64,000 nucleotides of DNA from Bradyrhizobium sp. JYMT SZCCT0180 (GCF_018130165.1 NZ_JAFCLZ010000013.1:62001-126000), one strand, 5' to 3'; shown: positions 10,242 through 19,097, counted from the first letter of the stretch. A program made the numbers and translations. The notes: generated by a model from the sequence alone, not told the origin.

Positions 10242-11084
10242 TTAGAGCGCCGTCACGAAGGAGGCGCTTTCATCCAGCATGGGCAAAATCGCGTCGCGGG
10301 GCTTGGGCGGAAGCATCAGGACGACCCGATCAACACCGGCGTCACGATAGCGTTTTAGCAGCTCCAAGTCTCGGGGTGCACCGAAGACGTTGAAGGAGAG
10401 CGACGCGGGATCGCGGCCAGCGTCCTTTGCCATTTGACGGAATTGCGGCAGCACCTCGAGCGGATCCAGCGCGCGTCCGCCGATCGGAATCCAGCCGTCG
10501 CCATAGGCGATCGCCCGTTTTGCTGCGTGGGGGAATGCGCCCCCGACAACGATGGGCGGGTGAGGTTTTTGAACCGGTTTGGGCCACTGCATCATGGGTT
10601 CGAACTTGACGAATTCGCCGTCGAATGCCGCCGTTGACTGCGTCCAGATTTGCTTCATCGCCCGGATCCGCTCACCCATCAGCTTGAAGCGGGTTGCAAA
10701 CGCAGTGCCGTGATTGGCCATCTCCTCCTCGTTCCAACCAGCGCCGATGCCAAAAATGAACCGGCCCGAGGAAAGCTGGTCGACGGTCGATACCTCCTTG
10801 GCGGTGTGGATTGGATCACGCTCGACGACAAGACAGATCCCCGTCGCAAGCTTGATGGTTTTCGTCACCGCGGCGGCAGCGGCCAGCGAGAGGAACGGAT
10901 CGTAGGTATCGTAATAATACTTCGGCAGCTCGGCGCCCCCGGGCCACGGCGATTTGCGACTGGTGGGAATGTGACTGTGCTCCGGCAACCACAATGACTC
11001 GTATCCCCGCGCCTCCGCCGCGACGGCAAGGTCGTGCGGTGGAATCGAGTAATCCGTCGGAAACATCGTAAGCCCGACATGCAT
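10242..11084 (-). CDS. LLM-class F420-dependent oxidoreductase 7 (Rv2161c-like)
   Basis: A 280-residue luciferase-like protein and the closest relative in the window of the frameshifted gene at 3521-4374. Both share SLWxPEHSHIP near residue 30, the DP(I)xTAKxVxxxDQ block and GWNEEEMANHGT / GWNEDEMANHGT. The ATG at 11084 follows GAGGAG; an upstream ATG at 11147 has no ribosome site. The duplication plus decay of one copy suggests redundancy between them, which is an inference. Confidence 0.9.
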   Translation of the reverse strand: MHVGLTMFPTDYSIPPHDLAVAAEARGYESLWLPEHSHIPTSRKSPWPGGAELPKYYYDTYDPFLSLAAAAAVTKTIKLATGICLVVERDPIHTAKEVSTVDQLSSGRFIFGIGAGWNEEEMANHGTAFATRFKLMGERIRAMKQIWTQSTAAFDGEFVKFEPMMQWPKPVQKPHPPIVVGGAFPHAAKRAIAYGDGWIPIGGRALDPLEVLPQFRQMAKDAGRDPASLSFNVFGAPRDLELLKRYRDAGVDRVVLMLPPKPRDAILPMLDESASFVTAL

Positions 11085-11326
11085 GTTCAGTGCTCCTCGG
11101 TTGAGGCCAGGCTCCATCACACGCGACCGCACGTGGTGGTCGCACATATCAGGGGCGCGCCAATGTCCTTTTCAACTCTATCAAAGAAATGAGCGGACGT
11201 AGCGCTGTTTGTCGCAACGCTGGCCCTCATCGCAGCGACGGCTTGTCGAGCTTCGCACATCGGGCGGGATTGCAGGGTCTCGGAGTGGGACGTCCGGGCC
11301 TTACGCCATTACGGTCGCAACAGCCT

Positions 11327-11785
11327 CTAGGCTTGACTATCATAATCGGCCTCGTCCGCGTCCACGGACAGGTTGCCCCAGTTCGTCACCCGCTCCAGGC
11401 GGACCGCTATGACGAGACGTTCAGCGATCTGCATCGCCGCCAACTGGCGGTACCGAGATCGTAGCAGTTCCTGCGCGCGATCGTGCTCCGCTCCGGCACG
11501 CAAGATCTCAGCCCGTCCACGCAACATAACCCAGCCAAGCCGCGTCCAGTCTTCGTCGTACCGATCAACCATGATAGCGACCATCGGGTTGCGCTCGATG
11601 TTGCGGACGCGCTTGAGTGCTGGTCCAGCCACACGCTTCGGCTTCTCGTCGATGGTGATGTAAAGAGTGCCTTGCGAAATCGTAAAGCACACCGGCACGA
11701 CGTGCGGAATGGCCCGGCTATCGGCCGTGGCAAGATGCCCGACCCGTCGCGTCAACAGGAACCTGCGTTCGTGGTCTGACAGCAC
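11327..11785 (-). CDS. PPOX-class F420-binding split-barrel protein (Rv0121-like)
   Basis: About 152 residues of the pyridoxamine-5'-phosphate-oxidase-like split barrel. The order of LTRRVGHLATAD, PHVVPVCF, DEKPKRVAG and RNPMVAIMVDRYDEDWTRLGW matches the Rv0121 type, whose members are predicted to use F420. The KPK and YDEDW segments are the most diagnostic. I place the start at GTG 11785, which fits the family length; an ATG at 11899 would add 38 unrelated residues. Its place beside cofGH and the LLM genes supports F420 use. Confidence 0.85.
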   Translation of the reverse strand: MLSDHERRFLLTRRVGHLATADSRAIPHVVPVCFTISQGTLYITIDEKPKRVAGPALKRVRNIERNPMVAIMVDRYDEDWTRLGWVMLRGRAEILRAGAEHDRAQELLRSRYRQLAAMQIAERLVIAVRLERVTNWGNLSVDADEADYDSQA

Positions 11786-12066
11786 GTGACGGTCCGCCGC
11801 GCAATGACTGTCAATGGCGCCGATACTACACGGCTTGGCTCGGCTTCGCCACTCAGGAATCGACGTTCGACCAAGCGTCGGCAGGCCTGCCGGGTCCACT
11901 TCTGCCTCTTCAGCGTACCTACGCGATCACGGATCGCCACTAGCATCTCGTTATAATCCCTGAGCTCTGACCTGTTGCTTACCGGATGCCGTGCCAGTCG
12001 CCTGCATTCGCAATCATCGCTTCAACTGCGCGGATCGTGCCTCCGCCAATGAGGTTTAAAGTTGGA

Positions 12067-12969
12067 TCACATAAAGCCTGGATTGCGGGGCAGATATCCG
12101 CTCCAATCGCCGAACTCGCGCGCCGACATCAACAGCATCGGAACGGTGATGCGCATCCCGTGCTCGACCGCGGTCTTGAGAGCCGCTTCGGCCGCGCCGG
12201 GAAGAAAGGCCGAAACCTGTGGAGATCCAATTTCCAGCGCAAGAGCCAGCGCGGTCGTAAACGCACCGCCGAGAGCATCGGCCCGTGCGACGGCAAGCGG
12301 ACCAATGTGGCCGCTCGAGCTGACATAGGCATACCCGACGCACTCTTCTCCGGAATAAAGCGCCACGCCCTTCGTCGCCTTGTCGCTGAGCAGATAGCGG
12401 TGATGCTTCTCTCGCGAGACATCCACAACCCCTGCATCGATGCGGGTGAGTTTTTGCAGGTCCGAAGCTGTTTCCTCGAGAGGCACGCTGCGGAGTTGCC
12501 GCCCTTTCAAACGGTCCCTCAGAAGTTCACGCGAGATACTGAAATTATAGATGGGACAGCGCGGAAATAGGCCGTGCCGGATGTAAAGCCCCTGCGACAC
12601 CGTGTTGAACGTGAAGGTGATCAGCGCCCTGTTGGTAGCGCCGGAGTTCTTCGCATGTTCGAATGTCCGCTTGAGCAGTTCACTGCCGATGCTGCGCCCC
12701 TGATGATCGGGCGACACGAATAGCTGCGCGAGAAACCACAGGTCGCCGCAAACCCAGCTCCATGCGAAGCCGAGAATTTCGCCGGCCTCCTCCGCCACCC
12801 ACAGCCCGTCAGCATCATCCTTTAGCGAAAACAGCTGAAATGCGGGTGGCCTCGATGCAGCCATCGGGCCGAAGCCGTGCCGCTGCGTGAGGTCGTTTAT
12901 GCTGGCGACCACCAACCTATCGCTTATCTCCAGGTCCCTGTCGCGGGCGGGCCGGTACGTGATCGGCAT
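12067..12969 (-). CDS. GNAT-family acetyltransferase, two-domain
   Basis: About 300 residues. The N-terminal half is a GNAT fold with the acetyl-CoA loop DHQGRSIGSELL near residues 88-99 and LWVAEEAGEILGFAW before it. The C-terminal half resembles the second, degenerate GNAT-like domain found in YjcF/DUF1248-type proteins (ALYSGEECVGYAYVSSSG). GGGGAAA before the ATG at 12969 favours that start over ATG 12984. The gene lies three bases to about 20 bases downstream of the FAD oxidoreductase on the same strand and is probably co-transcribed. The acceptor is unknown. Confidence 0.85.
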   Translation of the reverse strand: MPITYRPARDRDLEISDRLVVASINDLTQRHGFGPMAASRPPAFQLFSLKDDADGLWVAEEAGEILGFAWSWVCGDLWFLAQLFVSPDHQGRSIGSELLKRTFEHAKNSGATNRALITFTFNTVSQGLYIRHGLFPRCPIYNFSISRELLRDRLKGRQLRSVPLEETASDLQKLTRIDAGVVDVSREKHHRYLLSDKATKGVALYSGEECVGYAYVSSSGHIGPLAVARADALGGAFTTALALALEIGSPQVSAFLPGAAEAALKTAVEHGMRITVPMLLMSAREFGDWSGYLPRNPGFM

Positions 12970-12986
12970 CGGCAATTTCCCCATAC

Positions 12987-14369
12987 TCAGGCTGACGGTC
13001 GAATGTTCTGGTTCATGCGAAAGAAGTTTTTCGGATCGTACTTCGTCTTGAGCTCCTGGAGGCGCCGGTAGTTGGGCCCATAGGCGGCGGGCACCGGATC
13101 GCCCGTCTCGTCGTCGTCAAGGTAATTCACGTACCGGCCTGCGGCGACGAAGGGCTGCATCTCGGCATAGGTCTCCCGCGCCCACGCAATGCACGCGTCG
13201 GTGTCGGCCGCATCCCTCCATTGCGAGAGGACCAGGAAGTTATAGCCTTCGGCGCGGTGCGGGAAGGCCGTGTCGCCGGCGCCGATCCGGGCCGCGGCGC
13301 CATGGACGTGCTCCAGGAGCAACTGGCCCATCGGGGTTGGGCATCGCGCGAAGCAGGAGATCATCGTCTCGATGGCATCGTCGCTCAATCCGGCGAGGAA
13401 GCTCGACTTCCAGTAGTTGAAGGCGCCACGAGGATAGGCGCCGTCGAGCATCCCATTGAGTTGGCAGTAGGGCATCGGACCGATCGCGTCGATGACGGGG
13501 GACCCGAAGCGCTTCAGCGGCCGCATGGCTTCCTCGCCGGCCTCGACCGAGCCGCAGTGGCACGTCGCCATGGCCGCCACCTTGGTGCCAGAGCCGTCGG
13601 GAGCATGTGTGAGGGTTGCGAAAATCGTGTGTTCATCGGGCAGGGAGGCCGAGGCCGTGCTCTCCCGAAAGAATCGCAGCAGTTCGCGGGCTGCGTCGAA
13701 GGTGTGGATGACGAGGCCAGCGGTTACGGTGGGGCCGACCGGGTACAACTGATATTCGAGTGAAGTTGCCACGCCGAAGTTTCCGCCCCCGCCGCGAACG
13801 GCCCAGAAAAGGTCGGGCTCTTCGTCCCGGCTTGCCCGCACCACCTTGCCTTCGGCGGTGACGAGCTCGACCGATCGAAGATTGTCGAGGGCGAGGCCAT
13901 ACTTGCCCATCAACCAGCCCAGGCCACCACCGAGGGTGAGCCCGGCTATTCCAGTGCTGGAAACAACCCCGCCCGTGACCGCCAGGCCGTGCAGTTGGGT
14001 TTCCCGGTTGAGCTCGCCCCAGGTGACGCCCCCTTTGGCACGTACCGTCTGACCCTTGGGATCGACCTCGATGCCTTTCATCAGCGAGAGGTCGATGACC
14101 AATCCGCCGTCGATGGTAGCGCGGCCCGCCACGTTGTGACCGCCACCTCGAACCGCGACTTCGAGACCCAGCTTGCGCGTGAGGTTTACGGCATCGACCA
14201 CGTCGGCGACGCCACGGCACCTGGCGATCAGCGCGGGACGCTTGTCCACCAGACCATTGTGGACTTTTCGCGCTTCCTCGTAGCCTGCGTCCGCCGGCCT
14301 CAGGAGTTGGCCGGAGAAAGTGGCGGAAAGCTCACCGGTGACTTCGGCCACGGATTGAACTGAGCTCAT
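12987..14369 (-). CDS. FAD-linked oxidoreductase, BBE/6-hydroxynicotine oxidase type
   Basis: A 460-residue flavoprotein of the vanillyl-alcohol-oxidase fold with a C-terminal berberine-bridge (BBE) segment. The GGGHNVAGRA motif near residue 90 holds the histidine that usually binds FAD covalently. The second-link cysteine of bicovalent members is absent from VSSTGIAGLTLGGGLGW, so single attachment is likely. The C-terminal YGPNYRRLQELKTKYDP is the typical BBE ending. The ATG at 14369 follows GGAGC. Divergent from a GcvA-like LysR regulator, which likely controls it. Substrate unknown; relatives oxidise sugars, alkaloids or alcohols. Confidence 0.9.
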   Translation of the reverse strand: MSSVQSVAEVTGELSATFSGQLLRPADAGYEEARKVHNGLVDKRPALIARCRGVADVVDAVNLTRKLGLEVAVRGGGHNVAGRATIDGGLVIDLSLMKGIEVDPKGQTVRAKGGVTWGELNRETQLHGLAVTGGVVSSTGIAGLTLGGGLGWLMGKYGLALDNLRSVELVTAEGKVVRASRDEEPDLFWAVRGGGGNFGVATSLEYQLYPVGPTVTAGLVIHTFDAARELLRFFRESTASASLPDEHTIFATLTHAPDGSGTKVAAMATCHCGSVEAGEEAMRPLKRFGSPVIDAIGPMPYCQLNGMLDGAYPRGAFNYWKSSFLAGLSDDAIETMISCFARCPTPMGQLLLEHVHGAAARIGAGDTAFPHRAEGYNFLVLSQWRDAADTDACIAWARETYAEMQPFVAAGRYVNYLDDDETGDPVPAAYGPNYRRLQELKTKYDPKNFFRMNQNIRPSA

Positions 14370-14437
14370 GGGGCGCTCCGGGTTGGGGGTCTCATGCCTT
14401 CTTCCGCCCGGACCGTACCGGGAGCAAACTCGAATAA

Positions 14438-14453
14438 TTCAGCCCAGGGTGAA
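14438..14453. promoter_or_regulatory. Palindrome TTCAGCCCAGGGTGAA in the LysR/FAD-oxidase divergent promoter
   Basis: A near-perfect 16-bp inverted repeat (TTCA at 14438-14441, TGAA at 14450-14453, only one mismatched pair inside) midway between two divergent starts. Its size and T-N-A ends suit a LysR-type binding site. Operator function is inferred from position. Confidence 0.4.
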
Positions 14454-14476
14454 GGATCTTCATCTACACTTAGGGT

Positions 14477-15373
14477 ATGGACAAGCTTCCGCCACTGATC
14501 GAGCTGCGCGCCTTTGATGCGGCGGCACGGCATTTGAGCTTCAAGAAGGCCGCGGCCGAGCTTGGCGTGACGCCGACGGCGATCAGCCATCAGATACGGC
14601 AGTTGGAGCGGTATTGCGGGCGGGCTCTATTTCGGCGGAGGCCGCGACCACTGTCTCTGACGGACGCCGGAGCACGCCTTTTTCCCAGAGTGCGTGAGGG
14701 TCTGGAAACGTTCGTCACTGCTTTTGCCGCCATGAGGCGCGATGACGACGCGCAACCTCTTCGGGTCACGACGACCAACGCGTTTGCGAGCCGCTGGCTT
14801 GTGCCGCGGCTGCCGCGCTGGAAGAAGGCGCGTCCCAATGCGCCGCTCGACGTGATCGGCACCGACGGCGTTCTGGACCTGCATGCCGGCGATGCCGACG
14901 TCGCGATCCGCTATGCCCGCACCTTGCCGATGGAGGGGCCCGCCAAGGAATTCCTGAGCGACACGTACTGGCCTGTCTGCAGCCCTGAATTGGCCTCGGG
15001 CCTGAAGCGTGCCGCCGGCCTTCGCGGACAGGTTCTCGTTCATTGCTGGTGGTCACCGTCCGATACCGAGGCACCGACCTGGCATAGATGGCTCGCCGCA
15101 GCACGAAGCAAGTGGCGCGACGTGCCGGAATTCAAGGAAATGGACCACCTGAGCTTCAGGGAGGAGCTGCATGCCATCGAGGCGGTGGTTGCCGGTCAGG
15201 GCATCGGCATCTTCAGCGACGTCCTCGTGGCGCGCGAACTCGCGGCGCGGACGCTCGTGAGACCTTTCGATTTGTGCTTGCCGGGATATCGGTTCTATGT
15301 GGTTCGAACGACGGATCATCCGCGCGAGAAGACCATCCAGGCCTTCGCGACCTGGCTGCAGTCGGTCCTCTAA
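14477..15373 (+). CDS. LysR-family regulator, GcvA-like
   Basis: 298 residues with an N-terminal winged helix-turn-helix (FKKAAAELGVTPTAISHQIRQLE, about residues 24-46, as in GcvA) and a type-2 periplasmic-binding-fold effector domain. LHAGDADVAIRY near residue 140 is the usual GcvA/AmpR-group landmark. It is divergent from the FAD oxidoreductase with about 107 bases between starts, and a palindrome lies in the gap, so it probably regulates that operon and itself. The effector is not predictable. Confidence 0.92.
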   Translation: MDKLPPLIELRAFDAAARHLSFKKAAAELGVTPTAISHQIRQLERYCGRALFRRRPRPLSLTDAGARLFPRVREGLETFVTAFAAMRRDDDAQPLRVTTTNAFASRWLVPRLPRWKKARPNAPLDVIGTDGVLDLHAGDADVAIRYARTLPMEGPAKEFLSDTYWPVCSPELASGLKRAAGLRGQVLVHCWWSPSDTEAPTWHRWLAAARSKWRDVPEFKEMDHLSFREELHAIEAVVAGQGIGIFSDVLVARELAARTLVRPFDLCLPGYRFYVVRTTDHPREKTIQAFATWLQSVL

Positions 15374-15564
15374 CCCTCAATCGTTCACCGGAATCCTACG
15401 CAGCTGTCTTCAGCTGATCGTTTACGATCTGCGACTACGTTTCCGTTCGATGGACGACTACGATCCCCAACGCGAGGCCGAAACGACCATGAAGCTCGCC
15501 AAGGCCTGGCGAGCTCGCCCGCGTACGCGGGCGGCGCTCCCGAAAGGCGCACCGGCCAGGCGGC

Positions 15565-15765
15565 CTAGCCGCAATCCGGCGGGCGCTCGGGGCAACTATC
15601 GCCGATCGAGTTCAGCACATCCCGAATTTCCGCAACTGCCTGATCCGGAGGGACGCCGGGCGGCGGATCCGCGCGGTCCCGCATCCAGCCGTGCTCCTCG
15701 CATTCGCGGGTCGCGTGAGCTTCCTGCAGCACGCCCAGCCGCCCAGCGTCCGGATCGCGGGCCAC
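15565..15765 (-). CDS. Small orphan protein, possibly frameshifted near its start
   Basis: About 66 residues: ARDPDAGRLGVLQEAHATRE followed by CEEHGWMRDRADPPPG and ending in CPERPPDCG. It resembles small cysteine-containing proteins that I recall from Bradyrhizobium, but I cannot name a function. A GTG at 15765 preceded by AAGGAA could start it. The better ribosome site, AGGAGGG, instead precedes an ATG at 15785 that is one frame off (MLMTKER), so a one-base shift may have broken the original start. I recall relatives having about a dozen more residues between RADP and PPG, which is unverified. Confidence 0.45.
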   Translation of the reverse strand: MARDPDAGRLGVLQEAHATRECEEHGWMRDRADPPPGVPPDQAVAEIRDVLNSIGDSCPERPPDCG

Positions 15766-15785
15766 CGTTCCTTTGTCATCAGCAT

Positions 15786-16131
15786 CGAGATCCCTCCTAC
15801 ACGGGACGAATCCTTCCACCCCGGCCCTCGTTCCGGCAGCTAACACATGACAGGGATTCGAAATTGCGGGGGGCGCGCCTTTCCACTCGTTCCGCTCGCC
15901 CGGACAGAGCGTCCAGCGCCGCCCGCCGCTTCTCGATGGAGGGGCGGTCGCTGGTTGGCGGCAGCCTCCAAAACTCAACTGGCGGCTTTTGGCGCAAAGC
16001 GGCCGATCGCGATCGGCGTTATGGTTGGCGGAAGAGGGTGTCTCGGTGCCCTTTGGGCGGTTGGCTTTACTGTCACGCTACCTTTCAGCGATGACATCCT
16101 TTCGAGGGACTGCTGAGGTAACGCACACTTT
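15786..16131. other. Gap without a recognised gene
   Basis: Part of a 507-base non-coding stretch (15786-16292). Short open frames exist on both strands, but none has a ribosome site, a familiar motif or a sensible start. Apart from the palindromes at 16132-16191 and the terminator at 16232-16263 I see nothing in it. Confidence 0.4.
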
Positions 16132-16191
16132 GATCACCGTGTGATCCAAAAACTTCCGTCCACCCCACGTTACATCATGTCACCGTGTGAT
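16132..16191. promoter_or_regulatory. Paired palindromes with TCAC-CGT-GTGA core
   Basis: GATCACCGTGTGATC at 16132-16146 is a perfect 6-bp inverted repeat around CGT. The same 12-base core TCACCGTGTGAT recurs at 16180-16191. The 46-base start-to-start spacing is a little over four helical turns. Such pairs usually bind a dimeric regulator, but no start codon lies close by, so the target gene is unclear. Confidence 0.4.
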
Positions 16192-16231
16192 ATTTCGCGG
16201 CAGAATTTCTCTCCCGGAGGAGCGGCGAGGC

Positions 16232-16263
16232 AAACAAAAAAGGCGGCCACTAGGACCGCCTTT
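16232..16263 (-). terminator. Rho-independent terminator of the 16293-16694 gene
   Basis: On the minus strand AAAGGCGG pairs with CCGCCTTT around a nine-base loop and runs straight into six T. It starts about 30 bases after the stop of the small protein gene at 16293. Confidence 0.75.
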
Positions 16264-16292
16264 CACTATCCCTCGTACGGCTATAGCCAGAT

Positions 16293-16694
16293 TCATATCC
16301 CGGCTTTGGCCAGCCGCGCCTTGTGCTCGCGCAGCCATGCGCGCGAACGCCGCCATTTGGCTATGTCCCCCTCACAATTGTCAAGCATACGACCAAGACG
16401 AACGCAAATCTGCTCTCGGTCGAAACCGGCGTCTACCAATTCGCATTCTATCGTGGTGCGCAATAGCTGAATGAGATGGTGTTCTGGTTCGCGATCGATG
16501 GAGCGAAGGACAATGCCAAGAGTAACGATGGCGAAGTCCATCCGGGTCGGAGCCGAATTCTTTTCCAGACGTGCGCGATATTTGGCCTGAACGTTCGCGT
16601 GCTTCTCGCGCTTTTCGATCTGCCGTTTGGTTTGCCGAAGCTGCTCAAGGTGTCGCGTGAGTTGCACTTCTTCGTCGTCAGCCAGATCATCCAT
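16293..16694 (-). CDS. Orphan protein with N-terminal coiled coil
   Basis: 133 residues. The first third is charged and helical (LTRHLEQLRQTKRQIEKREK) and looks like a coiled coil. The rest includes MDFAIVTLGIVLRSI and LIQLLRTTIECELVDAGFD. There is no signal peptide or membrane segment, and I do not recognise the family. The ATG at 16694 follows GGAAGAAAG; a longer frame to 16832 lacks a ribosome site. It lies between the tRNA fragment/integrase and the F420 block and has its own terminator, so it may be island cargo. Confidence 0.6.
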   Translation of the reverse strand: MDDLADDEEVQLTRHLEQLRQTKRQIEKREKHANVQAKYRARLEKNSAPTRMDFAIVTLGIVLRSIDREPEHHLIQLLRTTIECELVDAGFDREQICVRLGRMLDNCEGDIAKWRRSRAWLREHKARLAKAGI

Positions 16695-16879
16695 GTCTTT
16701 CTTCCAAGGTGTCCGAGGTGAATTGAACCTCGGAACCGTGCAAGAGCCAAACATGCCTGGACCTCTTTTATCGCTGCGATAATTCGAAGCCGGGGTTTTT
16801 AGCTTGCGCGCTGTCTCACAGGCGTGTAGCACAGCCTCAGTAACGGCACGTGAACAACGCGTCTTTTCAATGGGTTAAC

Positions 16880-16919
16880 TGCGAGCTCGACGGAGGTTCG
16901 ATCCCTCCCGCCCCAGCCA
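16880..16919 (+). other. 3'-end fragment of a tRNA gene, putative att site
   Basis: GGAGGTTCGATCCCTCC forms a perfect T arm (five-base stem, TTCGATC loop), followed by CGCCCCA, a G and CCA, the form of a tRNA 3' end with encoded CCA and discriminator G. No matching 5' acceptor strand (TGGGGCG) or anticodon arm is found in the 60 bases upstream, so the tRNA is incomplete. The acceptor sequence would suit a tRNA-Gln, but that is uncertain. A tyrosine recombinase gene ends 68 bases away, which is the typical layout of an attachment-site border. Confidence 0.55.
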
Positions 16920-16986
16920 GAAGCTCCGCTTAGCCTGACGAAACCGTTCGAATCGTTCCCGGTGCGCCGTTCAGGCCAGCGAAAAC

Positions 16987-18861
16987 TCAATAAGTCTTTA
17001 GGACCGTGAGCCCACCGGCGTCGGCGCGATTCTTCGCCGCGAGTAGGATCTCTCTCATCCGCTTGATCACTGGCGGTTCGAGTGCCTCGATCTTGGCCGC
17101 GATTTGCGGATCGAGAATGCCTTTCCGGCCATAACGGCCGCGAACGTCGCTGGCGTGCCCGAGGATGCGGTCGCGCGTCCGCTGCGCGATGCCGTCGCTG
17201 TCAAGCCAGTCGGCCATGAGGTGGCGCGTGCTGTAGAGCGTCAAGTCGGCACGGCTCAACTTCAGAATCTTCTTCGCGTATTGCCAAGACTTGCTCAGCG
17301 GCTGAGACCAGCGCTGCGTGCCGTCCTTCCGGACGTACACGTCCCACTCGGGGAACAGGCGCTCCTCGCCCCGGTCCATCAGCTCCTGCATCCGTTCAAG
17401 TAGACCCAATTCGATCAGCAGGGGATGGATCGGGATCACACGCCCGGCGGCGTTGGTCTTGAGGTTGCGCAGATCCTGGAGCGCGACGCGTCCTCCGCGT
17501 GCATCGAAGGGTCGCAAATCGAAGTAGAAGAATTGATGATCGGTCCTGATGTCGGCGCATCTGAGTTGGCCTACCTCGCCCGGACGCATGCCGGTCAAGA
17601 TGCAGATCAGAAAGCCCCAGTAGATGTGAGACTGCACGAAGTAGTTGCCTGTTTGCCAGACGTGCATGCGGTTCTTGCAGCCGGTGAACAGCGGTCGCTT
17701 CAAAAGCGTGATCAGTTCCTCGTCGTCAAAAGCGTCGCGCGGCAGGGGCGCCAAGTTTTCCGGATCGATGCACTCGAAAGTGTGGCGGGGGCCGCTGTAG
17801 CGCTTCTCCAGGATCGCCCAGTCGACGAATTTGTTGAGGCCGCCCCAGTACCTGCTCTTGATCGTGGTCGTGGTGAGGCGGGTGAGCTTGGACCAGCCGC
17901 GCGTTTCCGCATACTTGTAGCGTTGGAACAGTGTCCTAGAAAATTCGCGCGGTATGCTGTCGCGGTTCGGGATGTCCGGTAACGCCTCGTCGAGCAGCTT
18001 CCACTTGTCGTCGGTGAGCTCGTTCATCGGCGGGTCGCCCAAGAAGTCGATCGCGAACTGGACGACGGATTCGGCCTCTCCGCGGCCTTTCATTTTGTGC
18101 TGGCGTTTGCGCCCGGCGGGTCGCAGAAATTCCTGGAGCAGTGCAGACATACGATCGGATGAGCCCGTAGCGGCGCCTTCGGGCCTGGGCGGCTCCGTCG
18201 GAACGCCGGGAACAGTCGGGGCGATCGCCGGTGCCAACGGGGCGACGTTGGCCGGCACCAACTGAGCCACACGCTGGGCCACCGCATCCTGAACGAGGCG
18301 ATCGATCATGGCGATTGGGTCGAACGTCTGCGGCCGGCCGGTCGAGGCCGGCTTCGGCTCGGGCGCCCAGCCCTCATTGGCAGCCTCTTTGGCTTCGCGG
18401 CGGCCAGCCTCGTAGGAGCGGCGGACGGTCAGACGAGCAATCTTGCCTTCGGCGGCCTTGTTCTGGTCGACGAAGTCGACCCACAGGCTCGGCATTTGCG
18501 GGAACCGCATCGGATAGGCGTATCCACGCTCCTGCGCGCGAGTGAGGAAGCGCCGTACCTCGTGCTCGAAGGCGCAGCGCTCGGCCAGCAGCCGTTCGTC
18601 GGCCGGCGAGCCGTGGTCGACATGGCTCCGCAGCCGAGCTTCCAGCGCGGTCCCCAAAGCTTCCAGGTCCGGAGCCTCGATCAGCTCCTGCACCCATCCA
18701 AGATTGTCCACCAGCCGTCTCCGGGCCTCACCAAAATCCGACGTTCTGAGGCTGACACGGAGGAGGGGGAGTCCAAAGAGCTGAGCGGCCTGTTTCCCCA
18801 GCCGAATCTGCAGGAAATACCGTCCGTCGCCACGCCGGGCGAGATAAGAGGGACGAGCCAC
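16987..18861 (-). CDS. Large tyrosine recombinase / phage-type integrase
   Basis: A 624-residue site-specific recombinase. The C-terminal catalytic domain shows the first arginine in LTGMRPGEVGQL, then YSTRHLMADW (second arginine, with tyrosine where most members have histidine), RILGHASDVRGRYG with the LGH histidine and the candidate nucleophile in GRYG. The long N-terminal half begins like the integrases that open with MARPSYLxRRGxxYxxQ. The start is GTG 18861 after GGAAAGG. Its 3' end faces the tRNA fragment at 16880-16919. It probably integrated the adjoining island. Length is on the long side but normal for this proteobacterial integrase subgroup. Confidence 0.9.
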   Translation of the reverse strand: MARPSYLARRGDGRYFLQIRLGKQAAQLFGLPLLRVSLRTSDFGEARRRLVDNLGWVQELIEAPDLEALGTALEARLRSHVDHGSPADERLLAERCAFEHEVRRFLTRAQERGYAYPMRFPQMPSLWVDFVDQNKAAEGKIARLTVRRSYEAGRREAKEAANEGWAPEPKPASTGRPQTFDPIAMIDRLVQDAVAQRVAQLVPANVAPLAPAIAPTVPGVPTEPPRPEGAATGSSDRMSALLQEFLRPAGRKRQHKMKGRGEAESVVQFAIDFLGDPPMNELTDDKWKLLDEALPDIPNRDSIPREFSRTLFQRYKYAETRGWSKLTRLTTTTIKSRYWGGLNKFVDWAILEKRYSGPRHTFECIDPENLAPLPRDAFDDEELITLLKRPLFTGCKNRMHVWQTGNYFVQSHIYWGFLICILTGMRPGEVGQLRCADIRTDHQFFYFDLRPFDARGGRVALQDLRNLKTNAAGRVIPIHPLLIELGLLERMQELMDRGEERLFPEWDVYVRKDGTQRWSQPLSKSWQYAKKILKLSRADLTLYSTRHLMADWLDSDGIAQRTRDRILGHASDVRGRYGRKGILDPQIAAKIEALEPPVIKRMREILLAAKNRADAGGLTVLKTY

Positions 18862-18985
18862 GTTGGTAGCCTTTCCGGAGGGGGCGAAAGTGAGACATCC
18901 AGTTGAGATGTCACACCATCAAATCCGCTACTCCAAATTGGCCAAAGTATTGAAAAATCAAAGGATTTTATCTGAGATCGAACCT

Positions 18986-19010
18986 GGTAGCGTTTCCCTC
19001 TCTCGCTACC
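18986..19010. repeat. Inverted repeat GGTAGCG-N11-CGCTACC
   Basis: Seven-base perfect arms lie between the integrase 5' end and the GntR 3' end. No T run follows on either strand, so a terminator is not supported; it could be a recombinase or regulator site. A partial copy (TGGTAGC.TTTCC) lies just upstream of the integrase start. Confidence 0.3.
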
Positions 19011-19097
19011 AATTTACCTGGCATCTAGCTCCAGATTGAACGTGAGGTCTCAGACCTCAGCCGTCGCGCCGAAGGGCGCGCTGATGGCGTGATCCGG

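Noticed and set aside
15450..16094. Plus-strand frame beginning MDDYDPQREAETTMK
   Set aside because: The first few residues look protein-like, but the rest is Arg/Pro/Ser-rich shadow of the opposite strand and there is no ribosome site.
16840..16919. Complete tRNA gene
   Set aside because: No 5' acceptor strand, D arm or anticodon arm pairs with the clear 3' end, so only a fragment is reported.
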